Shown here in pieces: positions 24,241 through 35,365 of a DNA stretch of 64,000 bases. This DNA is from Typhlomys cinereus (lineage: Eukaryota; Chordata; Mammalia; Rodentia; Platacanthomyidae), in the NCBI GenBank assembly GCA_023101885.1, contig JALPQD010000044.1, forward strand, positions 8,957,565-9,021,564. Direction: 5' to 3'. The position numbers and the translations under genes were made by a program. The stretch's first letter is position 1. Every line of letters starts with the position of its first letter. The notes beneath the pieces are model-generated. The model saw only the letters and a list, made by a program, of their open reading frames with translations. It was not told the DNA's origin and made no database searches.

Positions 24241-25480
24241 AAATGGCCTAAAGCTCTTAGCTTCCCTCTGATGGGAAAAAGGAGTTTGCCTCTGATATCT
24301 AGCAAAAGAAGGCCCAAAATGCCAGGTCGAGCATCTCATGAGAACCTTGGGTTTAATATGCTAATGGGAAGCCTCTTTGTTTCTAGACTAGGGAGCACAA
24401 AATTCCAGTGCTCAACTTCCTTCCTAGGCTTTTGTCAATCTTTGATTTTACTAGAATGTTAATGATCAAGAAAATGACAGGTTCATCAGTTACTCACAAA
24501 GTAACTACTGACATTCCTTATATACTTAACAATGTTGCTTTTAGACATTCCCTCGTTTAATAAAACAAAATCGACAATTCACATAGTTTTAAACAGATTT
24601 TAAGATGTGATCATAGAGATTCACAGCTGCCAAAGAAATAAGGTCTTCAGTATGTAGACTAATTCTTAGTTTTTCACCAGACAAAGACAATGACTATTCC
24701 AGGTGAGGTAATAGGTTTTCTTTACTAACTTTTGCCTGTACCCACTGTAAGATTACTGAGCTTGTTTGGTTTATTGAGGATGCCAGGCTGCTCTCACACT
24801 CAATGCCCCATTTCAGCAGGAAGCAGTTAAAGAATGATCATCGACCCTTATGCCCTGAGCAGTCTGGATCCTCCAATAGGCTAGAGGTAAAATAGGCAGG
24901 TTTAGAGCAGCCATGCTGGAATGGGTCTCTCAAGGTCTTTGAAGGTCTTTAAAATTCCAAAAAGATATCCCCCTCTACTAGATGACCCCATACTCAACCA
25001 AATTAAAAAGGTCCAATTATTTAAAAAAGGGGGAGAGTAAGCCCACACCAACAGCTAGGGTTGGCATTATTTACCACCAACATTTTAAATTTTCAAAAAG
25101 TCGATCTGGGTTTGACCTAACATCTAGTAAAAATTGTTCTTTTAATAACTATATCACTTAAGTGTTTTCTCAGCACATCTCTCAACAGTGCTCCATCTAT
25201 GAGATCACGCTACAGACATCCATGCCACGACCCCTAGAGATGTGATTCAAGCTTGGAGGCTTGTGAGGCCTTGATCTAATGACAGACCAGGCAGGCCCGT
25301 ATTACCCATGTGAGCCACATGCAACTTCCCCAAGCTACCTGCTGCCATGCTTGCTGCTGATGCCAACCTGCCTGACTGAGAAGACCAACTGAGACAGGAC
25401 AACAGTGACAGATCATGCTGGGACTTATGGGACATTGGGCATATGTATAGTTAATTGTAAAATACCATCTCTATTAAAAC

Positions 25481-25493
25481 AAAAAGGGGGAGA
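25481..25493 (+). other. Polypurine tract of the + strand provirus
   Basis: AAAAAGGGGGAGA directly before the 3' LTR. A similar purine run at about 25024-25036 lies internally and aligns with one in the other copy. Confidence 0.7.
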
Positions 25494-26043
25494 TGTTGGA
25501 CCTGCCCAGGGATAACAGTCTAGGAGGGAGTGAGCAGGGCATGCCTTAGCACATGGGACCAAAGATGGTGCTGTGAACTAGTGTTCTAGGCATAACCCTG
25601 ATCACATTACAGAGAGTCCTAATTGGCTCATAGGAGCCAACATAGATTTATGTTTAGTCTGATTATGCAGCCTATGTGCCTTACTGACCATCAAGGTAAT
25701 TTGCTGCCTGTTTCGCGTGCTCTGATTGTTTGTCTATATAAGCTGATTTGTTACCCCCAATAAACTGAGATCTTGTCTGACAAACTCCCCATCCATTGCT
25801 GAGACAGAGGTGCTTGTGGTCAAGCTTTACTTATCTTCGTCATCACAGCCAGCAACTGTGTAGCTGAGTGAGTGAATGAGTGAATGAGTGAGTGAATGAG
25901 TCTCACCTTGACAGACTCCCTGCTGTGTCTGGAGTCCTCTGGATTTGGGTGAGGGGGTAAAGGGCCTGCATCACGTTTGCCTTTCTCCAGCGCTGATAGC
26001 CTAGAGCCGTCACAGTGTGTGCCTGGGAAAATCAGCCCCAGCA
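25494..26043 (+). repeat. 3' LTR of the + strand provirus
   Basis: Starts TGTTGGACCTGCCC, ends CCCCAGCA, and carries the same TATATAAG and AATAAA elements. A polypurine tract precedes it at 25481-25493. Confidence 0.85.
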
Positions 26044-26215
26044 TGTTCCTGATTAGTGTCTATTTTCTTCCTTTTTTCTATTATTTGGATAGGTTTACAG
26101 TTATAGGCATAAGTCCCTGACAATAAGAGAGGGTTTAATACTCATTCAAAGAGTAATTGGCCATCCATGGGTCTTACTGAACAGGCAGGACTTTAATTCT
26201 CCTGCCAGCTCTATT
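26044..26215. other. Unassigned spacer between provirus and L1
   Basis: Short sequence with no recognised feature. It does not continue the SINE interrupted at 21703. Confidence 0.4.
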
Positions 26216-27207
26216 CTTCCCTCCTCCTTCCTTTTTTTTTTATTAAAAATTTAATTATACATTTTAAAATTTTTTACCAGTTCCCTCCTTCCCCCCTCCT
26301 CCCCCTCCCCTTCCCCCAGTGCCTCTCCCCCAATTCCCAGAGAGTCCTTTATTGTGTACGCCTAACTCTCCACTGGGTCCTCCTCTCCGATGACATATAA
26401 GGACCCAGTGGCATTTCCATAAGCCCTTTCTCTTGTTCCCCTTAAGCATAAGCTCACTACTATGGCTGTCAATCCCTTGCCTCCAGGGGTCTCGGTGCCC
26501 TTAACAGATGCTAGACTTTATGAGGGCAACAGTGCGCTGGACAGTGCGCAGGGCATGCAAAGTCCCATTATGATTGCTTTGGCCCCAACTATTGTTGAGA
26601 ATCTTGCAAATCGTTGCTCCTCCCATCCTTTTGCTCTTACAATCTTACCGCCCCCTCTTCCGCAAATGTCCCTGAGCTCCAGGATGGGGAGAGATTAGGC
26701 TGTCCTAGTTCTATGTGATTGATATAGAGTCTCTGAAGTTCTGGATTGTGGTTTGTTGATTTTCTTTTGCAGTTTTGCTGCTCCTGCAATTCCCTTCACT
26801 CCATTCTGCTGGGCACTGTATGTCACCCCCTGGCCAGAGACAAAAAGCTGTTAAACTGGAGTCTTGTTGTAATAGCACATTCAAGGGTAGATGTAATAAG
26901 AGTAGGAAACCTCACTGAGGGAGGGGTCCATCACCCATTTGTAAAATGATTACTTTTTATCTGCTAGACTATATGCCCTCCCCTTCTGGTGAGATCAGGA
27001 AAGAACGTCTGTGAACTTAACCAGGTTTCTCATTACTTACTTGCAGACCTTGATGGAGGCCTATTTTCTCTGCTGTAACATGGTCCCCTCTCTCCTTGTT
27101 TCTGGTGTGGCCCTCCTAACCCATCTCTCTTGTTCATAATCCTTGCAATTACTGTGTTACATAGGTTTACTTTTGAGTGTCTCAATGTGGGCTGGGTGAG
27201 TTTGGTA

Positions 27208-27876
27208 CTAGGAGCCACCTATTAGGGAGTATATACGGCGCTTAATTTTCTGGGTTTGGGATACTTCACTTAATATAATTCTTTCTAATGACATCCATTT
27301 CCCAGCAAATTCCAGTAATTCATCATTTTTGATGGCTGAGTAGTACTCCATTGTATAGATGTACCACAGTTTCCTTATCCATTCGTCAGCTGTTGGACAT
27401 TTAGGTTGATTCCATGACTTTGCTATTGTAAACAGTGCTGCTATGAACATGGTTGAGCTTGTGCTATCGAGGCGAACCTCTGCTGCATGGGGGGTTATTC
27501 CCAAAAGTGGAATCGCAGGGTCATATGGCATTTCAATCTTTAATTTCTTTAAGAATCTCCAGATGGCTCGCCAGAGTGGCCGTATGAGCCTGCATTCCCA
27601 CCAACAATGTAGGAGAGTTCCCCTCTCTCCACATCCTCTCCAGCATTTGCCGTTGTTTGTATTGTGGATTTTTGCCATCCTGACCGGGGTGAGATGATAT
27701 CTCAGGGAAGTTTTGATTTGCATTTCCCTGATGGCGAAGGAAGTGGAGCATTTTTTAAGATAATTGTTAGACATTTTAATTTCATCCCTGGTAAAGTTTC
27801 TTTGAAGTTCCAGGGCCCATTTTTTAATTGGGCCAGTGTTTTCCTTGGAGTTTAACTTTCTAAGTTCTTTGTGCAC
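27208..27876 (-). pseudogene. LINE-1 ORF2 C-terminal fragment
   Basis: An open 222-codon piece covers the ORF2 C-terminus, with the cysteine-containing [20 protein letters not shown] block, AIPLLGI, and the terminal EWNHPK-like NQPKCPTADEWIRKLWYIYT region. It is in a different frame from the RT piece. Confidence 0.85.
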
Positions 27877-28449
27877 TCTGGATAATAGAGCTCTGTCAGA
27901 TATGTGGTTAGTGAAGATTTTCTCCCATTCTGTGTGTTGCCTTTGAGCTCATGTGACAATCTCTTTATCTGAACAGAAGCTCTTTAATTTCACAAGATCC
28001 CAACTGTTGAGAGTTGGTAGCAGTGACTGTGCCATTGGATGTCTGTTTAGGAAGTGTTGGCCTAGCCCAATCAGCTCGAGGGAGTTCCCTATCCTTTCAA
28101 CTATGGTTTTTAAAGTCTCTGGCCTTATATCAAGGTCCTTGATCCATTTGGAATTAAGTCTTGTACATGGTGACAAGTACGGGTCCAGCTTTAATCTTCT
28201 GCATGTGGAGATCCAGTTTTGCCAGCACCATTTGTTGAAGATGCTGTTCTTTTTCCATTGGATTCTTTGGGCCCCTTTGTCAAAGACCAAATGGGCTTAT
28301 ATCTGGGTCTTCAATCCTTATCCATTGATCTGTGTGTCTATTTTGGAGCCAGTACCAGGCTGTCTTTATAACTATGGATTTGTAGTATAGACTTAGGTTT
28401 GGTATGGCAATACCTCCAGCTGTGTTTTTGTTACTCAGGATTGTTTTTG

Positions 28450-29748
28450 CTATCCTGGGTCTTTTGTGCCTCCATATGAACTTTGAGATTGTTTGGTCAA
28501 CTTCTTTGAAGAATTGCTTTGGGATTTTGATTGGTATAGCATTGAATCTGTAATTGCCTTTGGTAGGATGGTCATTTTGATTCTGCCAATCCAGGAACAA
28601 GGGAGGTCTTTCCACCTTCTGGTGTCTTCTGCAATTTCTTTCTTTAAGGTTTTAAAGTTTTCATTGTAAAGGTCTTTTACCTCCTTAGTTAGGTTTATAC
28701 CAAGGTATTTCATTTTTTTAGGGGTTATAGTAAATGGTATGGTTTCTCTCAAGGCTTTTTCACTTCTTTCATTCTGGGCATATAGGAAGGCCTCTGATTT
28801 TTGCACATTTATTTTGTATCCTGCCACCCTGCTGAACTTCTCAATTAGTTCCAGGAGCTTCCTGGTGGAGTTTTTGGGATCCCTCAGGTATAAGATCATG
28901 TCATCTGCAAATAGGGATAGCTTGACTTCTTCCTTGCTGATTTGAATCCCTCTTATGTCCCTTTCTTGTCTTATGGCTTCAGCTAAGACTTCAAGTACAA
29001 TATTGAATAGAAGTGGTGAGGGAGGACAGCCTTGTCTAGTTCCTGATCGAAGTGGGAATGCTTCCAATTGTTCCCCATTGAGCATAATCCTTGCTGTGGG
29101 CTTGTTGTATACAACTTTTATTATATTGATAAAGGTTCCTTCCATTCCTACTGTCTCTAGCGTTTTGATCATAAAAGGCTGTTGGATCTTGTCAAAAGCT
29201 TTTTCTGCATCTATCGAGAGTATCATGTGGTCTTGGACTTTGGACTGGTTTACATGATGAATTACATTTATTGATTTGCGTATGTTGAACCAACCTTGTG
29301 TGCCAGGGATGAAGCCTACTTGGTCCCCATGAATGATCTTTTTAATATGTTTTTGAATCCGATTTGCTAAGACTTTGTTGAGAATCTTTGCGTCTGTGTT
29401 CATCAGGGAGATCGGCCTATAGTTTTCTTTTTTAAGTGAATCTTTATTAGGTTTTGGGATTAAAACGATATTAGCTTCATAGAAGGAATTTGGTAGTGTT
29501 CCTTCCTTTGCTATTTGATGGAACAGTTTAAGGAGTATTGGTGTTATTAACTCCTTAAATGTCTGGTAGAACTCTGTGCTGAATCCATCTGGTCCAGGAC
29601 ATTTTTTGGTGGGAAGATTCGAGATTACTTCCTCAATTTCCTTATATGTTATAGGACTATTTAAATAATTCACAACTTCCTGATTCAATTTAGGTAAGTT
29701 GTGTTTACTTAGAAATTCATCCATCTCTTTTGTGTTGTCAAACTTCAC
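28450..29748 (-). pseudogene. LINE-1 ORF2 reverse transcriptase fragment, 432-codon open frame
   Basis: The frame holds the L1 RT core in order: [17 protein letters not shown] (finger region), the [16 protein letters not shown] block, [11 protein letters not shown] with the first catalytic aspartate, the [16 protein letters not shown] block, and FADD at about residue 260 with the catalytic aspartate pair. Catalytic residues look intact. The N-terminal endonuclease is missing because the element is 5' truncated, and a deletion of a few bases near 28555 ends the frame. It is a domain fossil, not a functional gene. Confidence 0.9.
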
Positions 29749-30111
29749 AGAGTATATGTTTTGGAAATATGATGTTATAATTCTCTGGATTTCTTGGGTA
29801 TCAGTAGTGATAACTCCATGTTCATTTCTAATTTTGTTAATTTGGGTTTTCTCTCTCTTGCTTTTGGTTAGTTTAGATAGGGGTGTATCAACTTGTTGAT
29901 TTTTTCAAAGAACCAGCTTTTTGATTGGTTGATTTTTTCTATCGTTTTCTTAGTCTCGATTTCAGATATTTCTCCCCTTATTTTGCTAATCTCTTCTCTT
30001 CTACTGCTTTTGGGATCAGATTGCTCTAGTTTCTCTAAAGCTTTAAGCTGCATTGTTAAGTTGTTTATTTCTGATGTTTCCATTTTTTTGACGTGCTTCC
30101 CTCCTCCTTCC

Positions 30112-30289
30112 TATTGCTAGATAATATTAATGTAGCCTCCTCAGATAACAAAAACAAAACCTGATTTTTCAGCTATTCTCACTTTTTCTAAGAACTCTCT
30201 ACTTTCCTTTAGAGCAAATCTATTGACCATCTGTGCTTCGCTTACAGTAGGAGTCTTGAAATCTCAAAATATTTTGTAAGGGGGTGTAT
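30112..30289. other. Unassigned spacer
   Basis: Short AT-rich single-copy sequence between the L1 target duplication and the solo LTR. Confidence 0.4.
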
Positions 30290-30294
30290 TAGTT

Positions 30295-30773
30295 AGGGCT
30301 CTCTAGAGTCATGGAATTCACAGAATGAATATATATATAATATATAGGAAATTTATTGAGTTGGCTTACAGATATGGCCGAGGTAGTACAGCGAAGGCTG
30401 CCAGTACCCGAGGTAGTCCAACGATGGCTGCCAATAGCTAGCTGCTCAGTTCGGTAGTTAAGTGGGTGATGGCTGAAGGCTGGAGAACTCCTAGAGTATT
30501 AGTCTAGTTGAAGGCTAGAAGGTCAAAGAAACCAGGTGGCCGGAAGGAAGAACGATTCCTAGCACAGATGCAAGAAGGTGTCTGTTCTCCTTGGTGGCTC
30601 CTTTTGATATGATGCAGTATTGGGAGAATCCTTTCAGAGCTTTGGAGTTCTGATAAGATCTGGGGCATTATAATCCTTTCAAGTAGTCTCAGTTGATCCT
30701 TTCCAGAGGTAGTCTCAGCCCAGCTTAGTTAATATCGTGTGTGTCAAGTTGACACCCAGGCTTAACTATCACA
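30295..30773 (-). mobile_element. Solo LTR, ERVL/MaLR-like, with 5-bp target duplication
   Basis: The 479-bp element has TG...CA ends and is flanked by GGGGG at 30290-30294 and 30774-30778. On the minus strand it runs from TGTGATAGTTAAGCC through TGTCAACTTGACAC and CAATAAATTTCC (poly(A) signal) to CCCTAACTAATACA. A 5-bp duplication and this 3' end suit ERVL/MaLR (class III) LTRs. The family name is inferred; the structure is seen directly. Confidence 0.75.
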
Positions 30774-30987
30774 GGGGGCCAGACAAGGACAAGTACATAA
30801 ACAACATGCAGATAATGGCCACTATAGAGCACATACTACTTATTCATGCAATTTGTTGCAGATACATTTTTTCAAGAGATCACAAATCTGATTTCCATAT
30901 GAGATCAAATTTGTGACTGTTAAATTGCAAATGAAAAATGCAGAGTAAAAATAACAAAAACAATTTAAGAAAGAATGAATGAAGTTT

Positions 30988-32195
30988 TGAATTGCATTTC
31001 CCTGATGGCTAAGGATGTGGAGCATTTTTTAGGATATTTGTTAGACACTTTAATTTCATCTCTGGTAAAATTTCTTTTAAGTTCCAGGGCCCATTTTTTA
31101 ATTGAGCCATTGGTTTCCTTGGTGTTTAGTTTTCTAAGTTCTTTGTGCACTCTGGACAGTAGAGCTCTATCAGATATGTGGTTAGTGAAGATTTTCTCCC
31201 ATTCTGTGGGTGGCCTTTATGCTCTTGTTACAATCTCTATATCTGAACAGAAGCTCTTTAATTTTACAAGATCACATCTGTTGAGTGTTGGTTGTAGTGA
31301 CTGTGCCATTGGATGTCTGTTTAGGAACTGTTGGCCTAGCCCAATCAGCTCAAGGGAGTTCCCTACCCTTTCAAGTATGGTTTCTATAGTCTCTGGCCTT
31401 ATATTGAGGTCCTTGATCCATTTGGAATTAATTCTTGTACATGGTGACAAGAACGGGTCCAGTTTTAATCTTCTGCATATGGAGATCCAGTTTTGCCAGC
31501 ACCATTTGTTGAAGATGCTGTTCTTTTTCCATTGGATTTTTTGGGCCCCTTTGTCAAAGATCAAATGGCTGTAGTTGTGTGGGCTTATATCTGGGTCTTA
31601 AACCCGTATCCATTGATCTGTGTGTCTATTTTGGAGCCAGTACCAGGCTATTTTTACAACTATGGATTTCTAGTATAGACTAAGGTTTGGTATGGTGATA
31701 CCTCCAGCTGTGTTTTTGTTACTCAGGATTGTCTTTGCTATCCTGGGTCTTTTGTGCTTCCATATGAATTTTGAGATTGTTTGGTCAACCTCTTTAAAGA
31801 ATTGCTTTGGGATTTTAATTGGTATAGCATTGAATTTGTATATTGCCTTTGGTAGGATGGTCATTTTTATGATGTTGATTCTGCCAATCCAGGAACATGG
31901 GAGGTCTTTCCACCTTGTGATGTCTTCTGTAATTTCTTTCTTTAGGGTTTTACACAGGAAAGGGTTCTGGGAAATGCCACTGGGTCCTGGCACCTCATCA
32001 GAGAGGAGGACCCAGAGGAGAGTCTGGCATGCGCATTAAAGGATGCTCTGGGGATGGGAGGGGGAGATACTGGGGGATGGGAAAGGAGGGGATAGGGGAG
32101 GGGGGCATAGGGCCATGGGAGGTTGGAGGGAGGGGACCAGTGTACCTGTTAAGTTTGTATGAGTGAAAATTTAAAAAAAGACAACAATTAAAAAA
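30988..32195 (+). mobile_element. Twin-primed (5'-inverted) LINE-1 with 21-bp target duplication
   Basis: Left part (30988 to about 31953) is ORF2 in reverse. From about 31954 the sequence switches to L1 3'UTR in forward sense, ending in an A-rich tail. A perfect 21-bp direct repeat (starting AAGAAAGAATGAATG) stands at 30967-30987 and 32196-32216. This arrangement is the signature of twin priming. The inverted piece keeps ORF2 from near the middle of the protein to the C-terminal Cys region. Confidence 0.93.
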
Positions 32196-32216
32196 AAGAA
32201 AGAATGAATGAAGTTT

Positions 32217-32740
32217 GAGATCTCATACTTCCTGATTTCTAACACTATTACAAAGTTACAGTAATAAAAACAGTATGCTTCTGTCTTAAAGGCACATATG
32301 TAGAACAATGAGATATACTAGAAATCATAGAATAAGCCCTTTGTGTATGGCCTATTATATTTTCAACAAGAATGACAAGATCAACCAGGAAAGAGTGGAC
32401 TTTTCTGTAAATGTTGGGAAAACTGGATATTCACTGGCAAAAGAATGAATCTGCACCTTGCTTTGCACCTTGTACAAAAGAAAGTAAAAATGAATTGAAG
32501 ACCCAAAGTAGGACAGAATAATGAGAAAAAAAATCCTAGAAGAAAACCTAGATGTGACACCAAAAGCATAGGCAGAAAAAGTATAGGCAGATAAATTAGA
32601 CAACATCGAGTTAAATAAGTATTCAGTCTACATGGTCACTAGGTGACCTGCAAAATGGGAGAAAATATTTACAAATTTTACATCTGATCAGAAGTCCAGA
32701 ATACACAAAAAAGTCCTCTAGTACTTTTTTTTCTGGTTCT
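32217..32740 (+). mobile_element. Old LINE-1 ORF2 fragment, + strand
   Basis: Highly diverged L1 ORF2 C-terminal sequence (NKND...Q, then CTLYKRK, then a DPK.DRIM stretch), collinear with 16440-16850. It is much older than the adjacent twin-primed insertion. Confidence 0.6.
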
Positions 32741-32889
32741 CATTCTACTCTACTTCTTGAAAATATGGGTGTGGGATAAGGGTTGAAAATATTATAAACT
32801 CACTATACTTATGCATATAACTTTAAAATAATAAAGATAAAATGGAGTGGAATGAGAAAAAAGAATTCTTTTTACTAAGATTGGTTTGC

Positions 32890-33000
32890 TTTATTTTTAT
32901 TGTTTTATTTTTCTAATTTTACAGGCATATTGAATACTCATCCCTGTTTCCCTCTATCCCCACTCCCTCCTATCCCTCTCCCTTCCCTTCATCAATTCAA
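32890..33000 (-). mobile_element. Short LINE-1 3' end fragment, minus strand
   Basis: T-rich stretch, then a CATATTGAATACTCATCC segment and a CCCTCCTATCCCTCTCCC pyrimidine tract, as at the 3' ends of the other minus-strand L1 copies. Confidence 0.5.
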
Positions 33001-33540
33001 AGAAGTTATCAAATCATTTGATAATTTTCAGGTATTGGTAAGAGTGTGGTGAGTTTCATAAAATTCACCAAACTGTATTCAAATTGGAATGAATGAGACT
33101 CAGATAAATTAAAAATTTTAATTTTTAATGTAAATTTATAAATATGTGTTACCAATGCTGATCACTTTGCATGTGATTAGAATGTCTGTATCTTTCTCAA
33201 TTTATATTTTGTATCCTATAACTCCCTCATGGTATTTGAACACAGTATCTTTGGGAGATGACTTATTCCTTCCTGTGGAGTCCTCTGAATGGGTTTAATG
33301 TTCTTATTGTAAAGAGGTAATTTCTCTTTCTGTTACATGAAGGCACAGGGAGACAATACTGACTGCTCCGAAGGTCCCTCTTTAAAGATGAAGTTTGTAG
33401 ATACTCTGATCTTGTGTTTCTCTGCTTTCAGAGCAAAGAGAAAGAAAGGATTTGTGTTTAAGTCAGTCACTTGCAGCACAAACCCTAGATAAGCATCTCT
33501 CCTCTCTTGGGCTAGATTAGGTTTTTTGTAGATAGATTTT
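33001..33540. other. No recognised feature
   Basis: AT-rich sequence. Nothing recognised on either strand. Confidence 0.4.
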
Positions 33541-34725
33541 CTTACTTATTTATTTATTTCCCCCCACATTTTATTTTTTTCTAATCATACAAGCTCAATA
33601 AGTACCCCCATTTTCTTCCTCCCTCCTCCCCTGCCTCACTCCTTACACTCTCACCCTTCACCCCTTCCTTTCACACACCCCCTCCCTTCTTCCCTTTCTC
33701 CCAGTGCCTACTCTTTCTTCCTCCCATCCCATTGAGCATCCTTTTGTGTGAACATCAAATCTCCCTCTGAGTCCTCCACCCTAGTGAAGGTTCAGGACTC
33801 AGTGGCATAGTCTTGAGCCCCTTCTTGGACTCCCCTTTAGTATGGGAACTCTATTGTGATTGTTAATCCCTTACCTCTAAGGATCCTACTGCATGAAGCT
33901 TTCTCCCCTGTGATTCATGCTAGACTTTGGGGGATCATTGACATGTCAACCATTGTGCAAGTCAGGCAATTCCAATTCTGGCTGCTGCAGTCTTAACTTA
34001 TGTGGAGTATCTTGTATATTGTTGGTCCTCTCCATCTTTAGGTTCTTACAATCTTGCCACCCCCTCTTCCACAAGGTTCCCTGATCTTTAAGAAGGGGAG
34101 AGATTTGGCTGATCTGTTTCCAGGTGATTAATGTAGGATGTTTGGTCTTCTGAAGTATGGTTTGTTGTTGTTTTCAGTTTTGTTGTTCCTGCACTGCCCT
34201 TGGCTGCACACTGATTGGTATCAAAGGTCAACTCCTAGCCAAAGATAAAAGACTGTTTAAATGAAGCTCTTAATACAAGAGGAGACTCAAAGGTAGATGG
34301 AAGAATAGGAGTAGGACACAGCAGTTGGGGGGGCAGTGTCTCATTTGCGAAATGGTTTCTGTCTATATGCCAGTCCCTATGTCCTCCCTGATTGGTGACG
34401 TCAATCCTGTTCAGTCTCAAGTGACCACAAAGGGAAGTAAAAAGTGAGTTGCAATAGATATCTCACTATTTACATGCAATACTTGACCATGGACTATTTT
34501 CTCCACTGAAGCATGATCCCCTATCTCCTTTTCTGAGGTGGCCTCCTTCCCCTTCCTTCCTGTTTATAATCTTTGTGATTACAGTAGGTATTACAGAGAT
34601 TTACCTTTGAATACATCATTAAGTGGGTTTGGAACTAGGATCCCCTATTAGGGTATCTGTGTCTGGGATACTTTACTCAATATTATTTTTTTTCTAATTC
34701 CATCCATTCCTGGCAGATTTTTTAA
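33541..34725 (-). mobile_element. LINE-1 3'UTR fragment, minus strand
   Basis: Collinear with 284-1430: pyrimidine-rich tract near 33600-33730, CTCTGAGTCCTCCACCCTAG, AGGATCCTACTGCATGAAG, then the end near GTGTCTGGGATACTTTACTC. No ORF2 remains beyond the last few codons. Confidence 0.8.
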
Positions 34726-35365
34726 TTTATTTTTTATGTGTACATGTATACGATAGACATTCATGTTAACTTTTATTTCTCCTTGAAAATCCTTGTGTTA
34801 GCACCATTTCTGAGACTACAACGCTGTCTGAAAGTTTATTTCTGCCTAGCAACACATGCACACCTGCAGGTTTTATTCAGTTCACAGACATTAGCCGTAT
34901 AGAAAAGAGTTCCTTACTAGCTTCAGAACTAAATGGCTTTCCTTAAGTCCTATAAAGCATTTTTGAAGGACAATATTTACATATATGTAAGATAATTTAA
35001 AATAATGCTTTATAGACCCAAGTGGTCCTACATTAAACCCTGAATTAAAATGACAGGTTTCCCTAATGCCGTTGGTCATATCATCAGATAAGACATCCCT
35101 GCCAAGGATACAAAATTAAAATCTCAGTTTCACAGCGCTGCTCATGAAAGGAAGTCGCTGAAACAAGAGAATATTGAATCCCCAAGTTTTCCAAAATTAG
35201 CTTTAAACCTTGTTCAGCTGGAAAAAATATTAAGTTCCCAAAATATCAGTGACCACAAAAATCTCTTCCTTTGCATGATCATGAATATGTATTAATTTGG
35301 AAAAATCTAAAATTCTTGAGAGCTTATTTTCTTATTTCTCCTTCAACATGGGTATTTCCATTCAT
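34726..35365. other. No recognised feature
   Basis: AT-rich, apparently single-copy. Nothing recognised. Confidence 0.4.

Larger units (their letters stand above)
21704..26043 (+). mobile_element. Pol-less endogenous retrovirus / LTR retrotransposon, + strand
   Basis: LTRs of about 566 and 550 bp, clearly more diverged from each other than those of the minus-strand element, flank about 3.2 kb. A methionine-type primer-binding site, a splice donor CAGG/GTAAGT at 22324-22333, broken gag (22349 to about 24240), non-coding sequence and a polypurine tract are present. The 3' segment at about 24990-25200 matches the minus-strand provirus at 4660-5200. No pro, pol or env was recognised. The 24240-24980 stretch is not in the other copy and was not identified. 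No same-direction target duplication is seen. Confidence 0.82.
26232..30095 (-). mobile_element. 5'-truncated LINE-1 with perfect 16-bp target duplication, minus strand
   Basis: CTTCCCTCCTCCTTCC stands at 26216-26231 and 30096-30111. The T-run after the left copy is the poly(A) end. The 3'UTR spans to about 27205 and ORF2 fragments continue to the truncated 5' end inside ORF2. This is the best preserved L1 in the window; its RT frame is open for 432 codons. Frameshifts near 28450-28560 and 27880-27950 separate three ORF2 pieces, so it is inactive. Confidence 0.95.

Noticed and set aside
24240..24980. Possible pol or env remnant in the + strand provirus
   Set aside because: No recognisable motif in any frame; left as unassigned internal sequence.
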